Shown: in pieces, positions 1 through 8,624 of the stretch
Position numbering within the stretch: the stretch's first letter is position 1
How the letters are laid out: each line of letters starts with the position of its first letter
Assembly (NCBI GenBank): GCA_020722815.1
Contig: DYKB01000004.1
Coordinates: forward strand, 1-56,232
Reading direction: 5' to 3'
Origin: Caldithrix sp.
GTDB taxonomy: Bacteria > Zhuqueibacterota > Zhuqueibacteria > Thermofontimicrobiales > Sulfurfontimicrobiaceae
DNA: 56,232 bases
Notes under the pieces: model-generated
Databases searched by the model: none
Seen by the model: only the letters and a program-made list of their open reading frames with translations
What the model was told of the DNA's origin: nothing
Position numbers and translations under genes: made by a program

Positions 1-1
1 C

Positions 2-511
2 AAGGATTTGGTAAAGGCGGAACAGTACTATCTGATGGCCGTGGCCAAAGAAGACGCCAACGCCATGAACAGTTTGGCCTGGTTATACTTTGAAAACAAA
101 ATAAACCGCCCGGGCGCAATTGAATATGCAGCACGTTCTTTTACCAAAGAAAAAAATATATATAATTCACACACCTACGCCATGGTATTACTCTGGAATA
201 ATCAAATTGAAAAAGCCAATGAAATTGCACAGGAATTTTTATCTAATCAAGCGTCATTCGAAGAGTTTCCGGAAGATATTAGTCTGTTCCTGCTATTGCT
301 CATTGCCAAAAAGCAATATCACCTGACTTTAAAACTATTCAATGAAAATCCGCACGATTTGAAAGACCGTTTTAAACCCATCTATTATGCATTGATGTAT
401 TTTCTGCAGGATGAATACCCGAATGAATATCGCAAAATGGGCGGGGAACTGAAGCAGACGGTGGAAGAAATTATTCAGAAGATACAGCAAATGGAGCAGG
501 ATTATCGATAA
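2..511 (+). CDS. TPR/Sel1-like repeat protein, C-terminal part
   Basis: The frame is open to the left edge of the window, so only the last ~169 codons of a longer gene are present. The opening stretch (AEQYYLMAVAKEDANAMN, then SLAWLYF) has the alternating small and aromatic residues of Sel1/TPR helical hairpins, and the rest is also predicted to be helical. Such repeats are protein-interaction scaffolds; the partner is unknown. The C-terminus is charged (KIQQMEQDYR) with no enzyme motif or membrane segment. It converges on the glutamine synthetase gene, with only 6 bases between the two stop codons, so there is no room for a separate terminator. Whether a catalytic or sensor domain lies upstream cannot be seen. 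Confidence 0.6.
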   Translation, partial: KDLVKAEQYYLMAVAKEDANAMNSLAWLYFENKINRPGAIEYAARSFTKEKNIYNSHTYAMVLLWNNQIEKANEIAQEFLSNQASFEEFPEDISLFLLLLIAKKQYHLTLKLFNENPHDLKDRFKPIYYALMYFLQDEYPNEYRKMGGELKQTVEEIIQKIQQMEQDYR

Positions 512-517
512 TATCCA

Positions 518-1948
518 TTACACATCATAATACAAATTCATCTCATAAGGATGCGGACGATTGCGGACTTCATTGTATTCAAGCTGCATTTTGGATTCAA
601 TCCAGGTCTGGATGAGCTTTTCGGAAAAGATATCGCCTTTTAATAAGAATTGGTGATCGTTTTCCAGTTCCATCAGAGCTTCACGCAGGGAAAGGGGTAA
701 TGACCGGATTTGGTCGCGTTGAAAATTTGGTAGTTTGAACACGTTTTCATCATACGGACCGTACCCGGCCGCTTCCGGATCGATTTCGTGTTGGATTCCA
801 TCCAGACCGGCCAGCAGCAAGGCGACCAGTGCCAAATAAATATTGCACGTGGCATCCGGGGGGCGAAATTCAAAGCGCTTGGTTTCCGGTGTATTCGCAT
901 ATTTGGGAATCCGAATCGCGGCAGAGCGATTGGCCAGGCCATAAATGAGTTTAATCGGCGCTTCAAAACCCGGCACCAGCCGTTTGTACGAATTGGTACT
1001 GGGATTGGTAAATGCCAGCAACGCCGGACTATGTTTCAGAATGCCGCCGATGAAGTATAACGCCGTTTGACTCAATCCGGCCCACCCCTGTGCATCGTAA
1101 AAAATTGGCTTTTCATCTTTAAAGAGCTGGATATGAATATGCATGCCGCTTCCGGCTTCATTGTAAAGCGGTTTCGGCATAAAGGTCACGGTTTTCTTAT
1201 GCTCCCTGGCAGCCATTTTAATCAGATACTTAATCAGCATGGTATCATCACCAGCCTGGGTTAGTGGATGCCGGCCAATCTCGATTTCGGATTGTCCGGG
1301 GCCGCCGACCTCGTGATGATGATAGCGCACCGGAATTCCACACTCCTCCACCCGTTGTACCATTTCTGCCCGTAAATTATAAAGATTATCCAGGGGCGGA
1401 ATGGCATGGTAGCCGCCCTGACGTGGAATTTTATGCCCTAAATTCTGTTCGTCGTTGGAACCGGAATTCCAGTCAGCTTCCTCAGAATCAATTTGATAAA
1501 ATGCCAGGTTGATGACTGAGGCATAAGTAATATGATCAAAAATATAAAATTCAAATTCAGGACTCCAGTAGCTTACATCCGCAATCCCCGTTTGTTTTAA
1601 ATATTCTTCAGCGCGTTGCGCCATAAACCGGGGATCATTGTTAAAAAAATTCAAGGTATCCGCTTCGGCAGCATTACAAATCAAACTCAATGTTTTCGGT
1701 TGCCAGAAACGATCAATTAATGCCGTATTTAAGTCCGGAATGAGTACCATATCACCAGACTCCAGCGATTTAAAGCCCGGCACACTGGAACCATCAAAGC
1801 CGACACCCTTGGTTAAAGTTTTTTCATTAAACTGACTAACAGGAATTGTGAGATGGTGCCAACGTCCAAAGAGATCCACAAATTTGAGGTCGACCATTTC
1901 AATTTTTTCCTGAGCGACATACTGAAAGATATCCTGAGATTTTTGCAT
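518..1948 (-). CDS. glnA: Type I glutamine synthetase
   Basis: Makes glutamine from glutamate, ammonia and ATP in the cytoplasm. The 476-residue length fits GSI (about 440-475). Visible motifs are the N-terminal beta-grasp (VDLKFVDLFGRWHHLTIP), GVGFDGSSVPGF, the metal and glutamate site HHHEVGGPGQSEIEIG, the ATP-loop region KPLYNEAGSGMHIHI, NPTNSYKRLVPG-like NPSTNSYKRLVPG, and the C-terminal PHPYEMNLYY. It carries the ~25-residue insertion typical of the GSI-beta subclass, but at the place of the adenylylated Tyr397 of E. coli (NLYDLP) it reads NVFKLP with Phe404. Control by GlnE-type adenylylation is therefore unlikely. The start is the only ATG near the conserved N-terminus; AGGA lies about 12 bases upstream, a long spacing. 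It is monocistronic and converges on the TPR gene. Confidence 0.95.
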   Translation of the reverse strand: MQKSQDIFQYVAQEKIEMVDLKFVDLFGRWHHLTIPVSQFNEKTLTKGVGFDGSSVPGFKSLESGDMVLIPDLNTALIDRFWQPKTLSLICNAAEADTLNFFNNDPRFMAQRAEEYLKQTGIADVSYWSPEFEFYIFDHITYASVINLAFYQIDSEEADWNSGSNDEQNLGHKIPRQGGYHAIPPLDNLYNLRAEMVQRVEECGIPVRYHHHEVGGPGQSEIEIGRHPLTQAGDDTMLIKYLIKMAAREHKKTVTFMPKPLYNEAGSGMHIHIQLFKDEKPIFYDAQGWAGLSQTALYFIGGILKHSPALLAFTNPSTNSYKRLVPGFEAPIKLIYGLANRSAAIRIPKYANTPETKRFEFRPPDATCNIYLALVALLLAGLDGIQHEIDPEAAGYGPYDENVFKLPNFQRDQIRSLPLSLREALMELENDHQFLLKGDIFSEKLIQTWIESKMQLEYNEVRNRPHPYEMNLYYDV

Positions 1949-2054
1949 TTTAGCACCCGTTCCTATAAAGAAAAAAATATCACAGAAAAAAATATAACAA
2001 AATAATTTTTATCGAAAGTCTGTATTTGATAATTTTGCCCACGCCCCCGGGAGG

Positions 2055-2364
2055 CTGTCCGGGAACTAGAAAATTGGCCTAAAATAACCTGGCGCAGGTT
2101 TAAAAAAACACAATATATCGATTTAAATTGATATATTACCTAAAATTCTAAAATGGAAAATTGTAAGGGTATGAATCAATGAGAGACCCCCTCCTGCCTC
2201 CCCCATTTTCGCTTTTTGAAAATGGGGGAGAGACAGCGGGGGTCAATTTCCCACTGAAAGCGAGTTCGCCGAAGAAAAAATGTTTCATTTTAGAATTTCA
2301 GGTATTAATTAATTTATATAGTTATACCCATTCAAAAAGCTTCGCAAGGTGAGTTCTCGGACAG
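2055..2364. repeat. Small element bounded by CTGTCCGRGAACT inverted repeats
   Basis: CTGTCCGGGAACT at 2055-2067 is repeated in inverted orientation at 2352-2364 (CTGTCCGAGAACT on the minus strand). A third copy of the same end, with extended similarity (GAGTTCTCGGACA, then CTCTAAA), occurs at 16095-16108. Shared ends at separate sites suggest the termini of a mobile element. The right end coincides with the point where the IS1182-like reading frame (2309-2494) stops resembling transposase, so this element may have truncated that gene. No open frame inside. Identity of the parent element is not known. Confidence 0.4.
2138..2303. repeat. MITE-like element with nested hairpin
   Basis: An 18-base end ACCTAAAATTCTAAAATG (2138-2155) is mirrored at 2286-2303 with one mismatch. 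Inside is a second inverted repeat (CCCCCTCCTGCCTCCCCC against GGGGGAGAGACAGCGGGGG) with a short ATTTTCG/AAAAT-rich loop. No coding capacity. The architecture (terminal repeats around a GC-rich palindrome) is like that of the GTATCC-ended elements elsewhere in the window, but with different ends. Confidence 0.5.
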
Positions 2365-2494
2365 ACGCTAAAGCTTCAACAATTTCCTGAACCACTCGTG
2401 CGAAATGGTCTTCAGGAATTAGCTCGCTGATATAAACTGGTAATAAATTTCCCTGTTCAGAAGTAATAGTGATGAATCTTTTTAATCTTGACAT
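2309..2494 (-). pseudogene. IS1182-family transposase N-terminal remnant
   Basis: A 61-codon frame whose middle, LLPVYISELIPEDHFARVVQEI, matches the conserved start of IS1182/DUF772-type transposases (pattern LLP..L.ELIPEDHL.R.V..VV). Similarity ends at about residue 43 (VEALA), where the inverted-repeat end at 2352-2364 begins. The catalytic core is absent, and no continuation is visible further along the minus strand down to the glnA start. It is a dead insertion-sequence fragment, not a functional small protein. Family assignment is by motif memory. Confidence 0.55.
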
Positions 2495-2558
2495 AAATTA
2501 ATTTTTTTGGATTTAATTTGGCATTAATAAATTACCGGATATAAATTAAAAATTACCT

Positions 2559-2765
2559 GTATCCCCTCAATGAATCAGGGCGGAAACGAAAGCCCTTTAT
2601 TTTTGAAAAATTTTAAGTAAAGCGTAAAACGGAATGCGTGATACGTCATCTCTTATCCGGGTTATATGGCGGAATTTTAATTGACGTTTTACGCATGACG
2701 CCTGAAGATTTATTCCGCTATAACTATCGTACATGGTCATTTACCAACAAATATTGAGTGGATAC
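2559..2765. repeat. GTATCC-ended MITE-like element, copy 1
   Basis: Starts GTATCCCCTCAAT (2559-2571) and ends ATTGAGTGGATAC (2753-2765), a 13-base inverted repeat with one mismatch. The 207-bp interior carries an inverted repeat (GCGTAAAACG against CGTTTTACGC, with GCGTGATACG between) and no coding frame. A closely similar copy lies in opposite orientation at 53875-54074. Other elements with the same ends but different interiors occur at 13443, 25335 and 53694. No clear target-site duplication flanks this copy. Confidence 0.7.
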
Positions 2766-2973
2766 AAAAATTTCTTATCTGTACCGAACGCTATTGATGA
2801 AAAATCAGTTTCTTTTGCCGGTTTAAAAGATGGCTTAACCGGGAAATGAATCATCAAGGCACGCTTCTCGGACTTAAAATTCATCAAATTTATTTCTATG
2901 ACCACTCTATTCTGGGGGCAAAATTTTTTCTGCCCGGTTAATTGATCACCATTAGGCTGCTATTTCAGAAAAA

Positions 2974-3110
2974 TCAATAAAAATTACCCTGTTCAGGATA
3001 ATCTCGTATCTGTTTTTTAGCTTTTTCCCAGTCAATAAATTCATCATCACCATTTTTATTCGCGCCTCTCTTTCATGCAAAATATCTTTATGCCATAACC
3101 CATATTGGCA
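2974..3110 (-). pseudogene. Addiction-module antitoxin remnant
   Basis: In one minus-strand frame the sequence reads WHKDILHEREARIK; after a single-base shift in a short A run it continues NGDDEFIDWEKAKKQI and stops after GNFY. Together this resembles the C-terminal half of small antitoxins of the addiction-module/unstable-antitoxin family (pattern WH...L.ER, then .F.DWE.AK..I). The N-terminal half and any partner toxin are not visible. The frameshift and missing start make it a pseudogene. What lay upstream (3111-3160) is unrecognisable. Confidence 0.5.
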
Positions 3111-3157
3111 CAGCACCGGAATGACCCGGTTATAATAAGAGTTATTTTTACCATTCG

Positions 3158-3252
3158 GAATCCTTCGGCAAGCTCAGGACAGGCTTCGCGAAGTGAAGAA
3201 TCTGAATTTTTCAATAACGCAGGAGATTCTTTGCGTCGCTCAGAATGACAGC
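3158..3252. repeat. Dispersed hairpin repeat (TCATTCTGAGCG type)
   Basis: Minus strand reads TGTCATTCTGAGCGACGCAA then AGAATCTC. This is the intergenic palindrome seen in many unrelated bacterial genomes, paired here with a mirrored GAATCCTTCGGCAAGCTCAGG-like left half. It lies just downstream of the GH51 gene and could form a stem there. Confidence 0.4.
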
Positions 3253-3288
3253 GTTGAATCTTTCTCCGGTGAATTTAAGATTAAAAAA

Positions 3289-4836
3289 TTAATTAACCGT
3301 CAACACCACAATCGATTTTGCCGGCAATTTGACTCTCAACACCTGATTTGATAACGATGCCCCTTTGAATTCAGCCGGCATGATGGCATCCGGCTTTTCA
3401 AAGGTATTATGGACATTCAGTGCGGATGCTGTCAGAATTCGGCCGGTCACTTTTGATACTTTCGCCCCGCGCAGTTCGCACGTGATTTCCTGTGAATTTT
3501 TCGGATCAACATTCGTTAGCGAAATGTGGATAGCACCTGTTTTATCTTTCGATGCAGAAGCCGAGACAGCCGGAATCTTGTTCCCTTCGAATTCATAATT
3601 CTTACATTTCAGATCAAGTGGGAGCATGGTGGCATCCTGATGGACTTTGTACATTTCGAAGACATGATAGGTTGGGGTGACCGTCATCTTGTCGTCTTTA
3701 GTAAGAATCATCGCCTGAAGCACATTGACCGTCTGGGCAATATTGGCCATCTGGACGCGCTCACAATAGTTATTGAAGATATTCAGTGAAATAGCAGCGA
3801 CCAGCGCATCACGCAAAGTGTTTTGCTGATAGAGAAAGCCGGGATTGGTGCCTGGTTCAACATCCCACCAGGTGCCCCATTCATCCACGTACAGAGCGAC
3901 TCTTTTTTCAGGATCATAGCGATCCATGATGGTGGTATGTTTTTCAAGCAGTTCATCCATGAAAAGGCAGCGCTGAATGGTGGTAAAATATTCCTGTTCT
4001 GAAAATTGGGTCGCTGCACCTTTCTGATGCCATTCCAACACGGTGTAATAGTGCAGGGCAATCGCATTCATCTGACCTGGTCGGATGTTTTTCATGATAG
4101 TTTCAGTCCATCGATAATCTGAACCGGCCGGGCCACAGGCAACACGCACCAGGCGATTATTTCCATAATTCCGACAATAGGTGGCATAGCGCCGATACTG
4201 ATCGGAATAAAATTCGGGGGTCATATTGCCGCCGCAGCCCCAGTTTTCATTACCCACCGCCCAATATTTCACATTCCAGGGCTTTTCGCGGCCATTTTTC
4301 TTGCGTAATTCGGTCATGGGACTCACCGCATCCGAATTCAGATATTCCACCCATTTCGACATTTCTTCCACCGAACCACTGCCCAGATTGCCGGTAATAT
4401 AGGGTTCACAGCCAAGTTGTTCACACAAATCCATAAATTCATGCGTTCCAAAACTGTTATCTTCGGTGACACCGCCCCAGTGGGTATTAATCATTTTGGG
4501 ACGATTTTCACGGGGGCCAATGCCATCCATCCAGTGATATTCATCCGCGAAACAACCGCCCGGCCAGCGGAGGTTGGGAATTTGCAGCTTTTTCAGCGCC
4601 TCAACCACATCATTTCGAATGCCACGCGTATTCGGAATCGGTGAATTTTCACCAACCCAAAAGCCTTCATAAATGCAATGTCCCAGATGTTCTGAAAAAT
4701 GACCATATATGTGCTTATTAATGGTGAATTTACCCAGATCAGCATTAATGACCATTTGATTATCGGCCTGTTGGGCAACGACCTGAATAAAAAAGGTCAA
4801 CATGAGCAGAATGATTAGATGAGCCAATTTTTCCAT
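3289..4836 (-). CDS. Secreted GH51 alpha-L-arabinofuranosidase
   Basis: Predicted to remove terminal alpha-L-arabinofuranose from arabinan or arabinoxylan outside the cytoplasm. The 515-residue protein begins with a Sec signal (hydrophobic [16 protein letters not shown]). The GH51 barrel shows the acid/base Glu197 in [12 protein letters not shown] and the nucleophile Glu319 in VDEWGTWW. The N-terminal [13 protein letters not shown] and HWGG motifs and a C-terminal beta-sandwich (about 430-515) complete the family fold. Start: the ATG at 4836, with GGAGG four bases upstream, is preferred to the frame's earlier start at 4881, because the signal peptide begins there. It is monocistronic and divergent from the ABC exporter gene. 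Decayed GH9 and CBM35 genes elsewhere in the window support a plant-polysaccharide lifestyle. Confidence 0.92.
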   Translation of the reverse strand: MEKLAHLIILLMLTFFIQVVAQQADNQMVINADLGKFTINKHIYGHFSEHLGHCIYEGFWVGENSPIPNTRGIRNDVVEALKKLQIPNLRWPGGCFADEYHWMDGIGPRENRPKMINTHWGGVTEDNSFGTHEFMDLCEQLGCEPYITGNLGSGSVEEMSKWVEYLNSDAVSPMTELRKKNGREKPWNVKYWAVGNENWGCGGNMTPEFYSDQYRRYATYCRNYGNNRLVRVACGPAGSDYRWTETIMKNIRPGQMNAIALHYYTVLEWHQKGAATQFSEQEYFTTIQRCLFMDELLEKHTTIMDRYDPEKRVALYVDEWGTWWDVEPGTNPGFLYQQNTLRDALVAAISLNIFNNYCERVQMANIAQTVNVLQAMILTKDDKMTVTPTYHVFEMYKVHQDATMLPLDLKCKNYEFEGNKIPAVSASASKDKTGAIHISLTNVDPKNSQEITCELRGAKVSKVTGRILTASALNVHNTFEKPDAIMPAEFKGASLSNQVLRVKLPAKSIVVLTVN

Positions 4837-5024
4837 AATTCCTCCATTTCTTTGATATTTTTTTTGGGGGGTACCTGGCAATTTTTATGTTCGTAGCGTC
4901 CCTGATAACTTGATTAAAGATATGAAGTTTCGAATAAGAAGTCAAGCGAAAATAATTAAAAATCATTAACATCAAACCGCAGCAAAAATTGATGGCCGCG
5001 AATATTTGGAAAGTTTAATTTTTC

Positions 5025-5053
5025 TTGACATTGGTATCAAAATATTGTACTTT
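5025..5053 (+). promoter_or_regulatory. Possible sigma70-type promoter for the ABC exporter
   Basis: TTGACA (5025-5030), 17 bases, then TACTTT (5048-5053), 75 bases before the ATG at 5128. The -35 box is perfect and the -10 box is weak. Inference from the sequence only. Confidence 0.35.
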
Positions 5054-5127
5054 TGAAAAATTATAATCAAAATAAATCAGCTTCATTTCAGTTTTAATGA
5101 ATCCAACTCTTAACAATCTCAAAAAAT

Positions 5128-7356
5128 ATGGATATAAATAAACTCCCGGATCCAATACAAAAGATATTTTCTGAACAATTTCAGGAAGAACCCTTACGGA
5201 TTGCGGTTGCTGCTGACCTGAATCGACAGGTAAAATTTGGTGAAGAGTGGTTGATTGCCACCGATAAGCGACTGGCGCTGTTTTCATTGGAAAATAGCAC
5301 GGCAGCAATTCTTGCTGAATTTCACTTGTCGGATGTTAAAAAAATAGAGACGGTTAATCTCCAGGGAAGTGGTTTCGTTGAAATTGAGGTCAATGGAACC
5401 GCCCAACGCCTCATTAATTATACGAATGCCAAAAATGCCGATTTTGCCCGGGCCGTGGAGGTTATCAGTGCACTGATTGAAAAGAAGGAGATCCCGGTGG
5501 AGCGGGAAGAACATAAAAAAAGAATTTGCGAATCCTGTGGTTTCCCCATTCCGAAAGATTTGAATAAATGCCCCCGCTGCACTGAAAAGTGGAAAACTTT
5601 GCGCAAAATTCTGGCTTTTGCCCGGCCATATCGCTGGCATCTTTTTTTTATGTTCCTTTTGCTCGTTGCCAGTACTGGATTTGGGCTGATTTCACCATAC
5701 ATTAGCAAGGTATTGATAGATATCATCCTGCTGCCGGATCCGGCAACTGGTGTTTTTCATTTTGCGCATTGGCTTCCGCTGGCAGCCCTGGCGCTCCTGG
5801 TTTCTTATGCCGGGCAAAATGTATTAAGTAGTTTCCAAATGCGTCTGTCCGGGATTGTTGGACACCGGACGGTTGCTGACCTGAGGGCGGCTATTTATTA
5901 TAAACTTCAGGAACAGGCGCTGGCTTTTTTTGATAAATATCATACCGGTGGTCTGATGGCCCGGGTGAATCAGGATACCTATGAATTACATGTATTGCTG
6001 GTTCACTTCATTCCGGCCACCATTGAAAGCGTCCTGACCTTGATCGGTATCGGAATTTTTCTATTTATGCTGAATTGGAAGTTGACGCTGGTGGTGCTGA
6101 TACCGATCATCGCAACTACCATTTTTTGGAAAAAAATTATTTCTCGTATCATTATCTTTTATCGAAGATATTATCATCGACGTTCGCGACTTAGTGCCCA
6201 GGTGAATGATTCACTTTCCGGCATGCGGGTTATCAAAGCTTTTGGTCAGGAAGATGAAGAATTACGTAAATTTGATAGAAAAAATATTTTGCTCCAGGGA
6301 GCTGGCGTTGAGCGGGAAGTTAAATTGAGTCTGTATTTCCCGACGCTGGATTTTTTAATCATGTCCGGCACGATTCTGGTCTGGTTCATCGGTGGTAAAT
6401 ATGTTATTAGTGGTGAAATGACGCTGGGGGATGTGGTGGCCTATACGGGCTATTTAATGATGTTCTATCGTCCGGTTTACTTTCTGACCCGATTTATTCA
6501 GGTAATAACCAGTTCCATCAGCGCGGCCGAGCGTATTTTTGATGTGATCGATACCAAACCCCAAATCATGGATTCTCCAACAGCGCAGGCGATGCCTGAA
6601 CTGCAGGGCGCTATTGAATTCAAAGATGTTTCCTTTGGTTATGATCCGTATAAGCCTGTTATCAAAGATTTTAATGTGTCGATTCACGCCAACGAAATTA
6701 TTGGTCTGGTCGGCAAAAGCGGGGCTGGAAAAAGCACTTTCATCAATTTAGTGTGTCGCCTGTATGATGTGAACCGCGGGGCGATTCTGGTCGATGGAAA
6801 AGATGTTCGCGATATTAAATACCACGATTTACGAAGTCAGATTGGCGTTGTTTTACAGGATAATTTTTTATTTGATGGGACGATCTATGACAATATTGCT
6901 TATGCTCGGCCCGAAGCAACAATTGAAGAAGTTGTCGCCGCAGCAAAATTAGCCAATGCTCATGAATTCATTTTAAAAAAGCCCGATGGTTATGACACCG
7001 AAGTTGGGGAACGCGGCAACCGACTGTCCGGTGGCGAAAAACAGCGTATTGCGATTGCACGAGCGATTTTACGAAATCCACGCATTCTGATTCTGGATGA
7101 AGCGACCTCTTCGCTCGATACGGAAACTGAGCAGAAAATCCAGGAAGCGATGCAGAATCTGACCCGGGGGCGGACCACGATTGCCATTGCCCATCGATTG
7201 TCGACTCTTCGCAATTGCCATCGGCTCCTGGTGATAGATGACGGGAAGCTGGTGGAAGTCGGAACGCATGAGGAACTGATGGAGAAAAAGGGGATTTTCC
7301 ATGATTTGGTTTCGCTGCAGACTGAGATGTCGAAAATTATTGCGTTGAGTGGGTAG
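5128..7356 (+). CDS. ABC exporter (fused membrane and ATPase) with PH-like and zinc-ribbon N-terminus
   Basis: A 742-residue half-transporter, expected to dimerise in the inner membrane and export an unknown substrate. Residues 1-125 form an extra soluble beta-rich region (GEEWLIATDKRLALFSLEN, resembling PH-like domains), followed by a zinc ribbon with Cys134, Cys137, Cys148 and Cys151. Six membrane helices span about 170-450. The ATPase follows, with Walker A GKSGAGKST (529-537), signature LSGGEKQR (about 632), Walker B ILILDEATSSLD and the H-loop AHRLST. The next gene encodes DUF1854, a domain often fused to or adjacent to this kind of transporter, so the two probably work together. Relatives in other phyla are labelled cyanophycin-associated, but no cyanophycin genes are present here. 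Confidence 0.88.
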   Translation: MDINKLPDPIQKIFSEQFQEEPLRIAVAADLNRQVKFGEEWLIATDKRLALFSLENSTAAILAEFHLSDVKKIETVNLQGSGFVEIEVNGTAQRLINYTNAKNADFARAVEVISALIEKKEIPVEREEHKKRICESCGFPIPKDLNKCPRCTEKWKTLRKILAFARPYRWHLFFMFLLLVASTGFGLISPYISKVLIDIILLPDPATGVFHFAHWLPLAALALLVSYAGQNVLSSFQMRLSGIVGHRTVADLRAAIYYKLQEQALAFFDKYHTGGLMARVNQDTYELHVLLVHFIPATIESVLTLIGIGIFLFMLNWKLTLVVLIPIIATTIFWKKIISRIIIFYRRYYHRRSRLSAQVNDSLSGMRVIKAFGQEDEELRKFDRKNILLQGAGVEREVKLSLYFPTLDFLIMSGTILVWFIGGKYVISGEMTLGDVVAYTGYLMMFYRPVYFLTRFIQVITSSISAAERIFDVIDTKPQIMDSPTAQAMPELQGAIEFKDVSFGYDPYKPVIKDFNVSIHANEIIGLVGKSGAGKSTFINLVCRLYDVNRGAILVDGKDVRDIKYHDLRSQIGVVLQDNFLFDGTIYDNIAYARPEATIEEVVAAAKLANAHEFILKKPDGYDTEVGERGNRLSGGEKQRIAIARAILRNPRILILDEATSSLDTETEQKIQEAMQNLTRGRTTIAIAHRLSTLRNCHRLLVIDDGKLVEVGTHEELMEKKGIFHDLVSLQTEMSKIIALSG

Positions 7357-7419
7357 GATTTTTTTGTGGCACTTTTTTATTAATGGAAGAAATATGTTAA
7401 GGGAGAGATTTGAAAGTTT

Positions 7420-7625
7420 TTACGTAATGCGTGATTTATATCAGAGCCATAGTGATTTTCGGTTTTTCTTGCCCTCACCCCAACCCTCTCCCAGGGGGAG
7501 AGGGCGTAGCTATTCCCTCTCCCTCTGGGAGAGGGTTAGGGTGAGGGCTTTAGGATGACTATGATAATATCCGAAAACCATTTCGGCTTGAGTATATTAC
7601 GTATTACAGTTCACGCATCATAAAT
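7420..7625. repeat. Composite palindromic element
   Basis: Outer ends TTACGTAATGCGTGATTTAT (7420-7439) and a looser mirrored copy at 7594-7625 surround a near-perfect 24-bp stem. That stem pairs GCCCTCACCCCAACCCTC (from 7471) with GAGGGTTAGGGTGAGGGC (to 7548). Between the layers are further imperfect mirrored pieces (CATAGTGATTTTCGG against CCGAAAACC). It occupies the whole gap between the ABC exporter and DUF1854 genes, so it lies inside their presumed transcript and could act as an attenuator or RNA-stability element. Confidence 0.6.
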
Positions 7626-7685
7626 AAAACAATATCGAATCTTTTTTACTAATAAACAATTAAAGTAATCCTGGCATCTTAAAAT

Positions 7686-8180
7686 ATGAACCTATTGAAC
7701 CCAAACGAGCTCACTTTTGAACAGGCAGAAAACAGTTTTCTGCGATTGATGATGAAAAATGGGGAAATCTTCGAGAAAATCGAATGTACCCCCCTGTTTC
7801 CGCTTTCAAAGCCGGATAAATATATTTCGATTTCCTACCAGAAGGAGAAGGGTGTCGAGGAGATTGGAATTATCAAATCGCTAAAAGATTTGCCTGCCGA
7901 TCAACGTCGGCTGGTGGAGAATGAAATCCAGTTCCGCTACTTTAGTCCCCATATTACGGACATTCGAAAAATCACCTCGAAATACGGTGTCGATCAGTGG
8001 GAAGTCCTGACGGATAGAGGCGAAAAGACTTTTTTTGTCCAGGATACCAAAGAAAATGTGATGATTCAGGAAAACGGGTTAATTATCATTACGGACATTG
8101 ATAAATGCCGTTTTCAGATTCGGGATTATCGCCAGTTGCCGGCGAAGGCGCGATTTCATCTGGAAAGTACATTATTGTAA
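7686..8180 (+). CDS. DUF1854 protein, partner of the ABC exporter
   Basis: A 164-residue soluble protein without signal peptide or membrane helix. The pattern GVEEIGIIKSLKDLP, the block FRYFSPHITDIRKITSKYGVDQWEV with its following TDRGEKTF, and the late acidic IITDIDKCRF region match my recollection of DUF1854, described as a possible ligand-binding domain of ABC transporters. It follows the exporter gene by 329 bases, on the same strand. No biochemical role is established. The start ATG has no strong Shine-Dalgarno sequence (TTAAAAT upstream), consistent with translation in an AT-rich FCB-type genome. Confidence 0.7.
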   Translation: MNLLNPNELTFEQAENSFLRLMMKNGEIFEKIECTPLFPLSKPDKYISISYQKEKGVEEIGIIKSLKDLPADQRRLVENEIQFRYFSPHITDIRKITSKYGVDQWEVLTDRGEKTFFVQDTKENVMIQENGLIIITDIDKCRFQIRDYRQLPAKARFHLESTLL

Positions 8181-8539
8181 GGACAAGGATGATTTTTATC
8201 CGGATTCAACGCCGAAATGGAAATGGAAGGAGAAAAATTAATACACCGTAGCTGAAAATATTTTCTGATTTTAGAAAAATGGCAAATAATTGATGATTTT
8301 CCAATTCGCATGACTTGATAAAATTGTAAAATAGCAATAAATAATGCCGCGATAGGCGATATCTTAAAATAAATTCACATTGAATGATCTTAATTTGAAC
8401 TGGTCACGATCCAGGGTCGGCTTAATAATCGCATCAAACCAACAATTGTATATAAATGAATGGGACAATTTTCAGAGAATATCACCGGATATAAACAATT
8501 CTTTTTCTCACGCTTTCCCCAATATTTAAGAAAATTGCC
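8181..8539. other. Intergenic gap, no gene seen
   Basis: About 360 bases of AT-rich sequence between DUF1854 and the TIR gene. No convincing frame, repeat or RNA fold was recognised; only the promoter-like boxes that follow it stand out. Confidence 0.5.
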
Positions 8540-8568
8540 TTGACTTTTTTGGCATATTATTATATATT
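8540..8568 (+). promoter_or_regulatory. Strong sigma70-like promoter for the TIR gene
   Basis: TTGACT (8540-8545), a 17-base spacer and TATATT (8563-8568), 57 bases ahead of the preferred ATG at 8625. Spacing is ideal and each box differs from consensus by one base, which suggests the TIR gene is transcribed on its own. Confidence 0.55.
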
Positions 8569-8624
8569 TTCTTTATTCAATCAGGATTTTTTTTTCATGA
8601 ATATAGTCCTAAATGGAGTTGATA

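Noticed and set aside
788..1835. Several plus-strand frames opposite glnA
   Set aside because: They are the antisense of a conserved enzyme gene, lack ribosome sites, and have no recognisable motifs.
5128..8180. Cyanophycin transport module
   Set aside because: Relatives of this ABC/DUF1854 pair are labelled that way in other phyla, but no cyanophycin synthetase or cyanophycinase gene is seen here.
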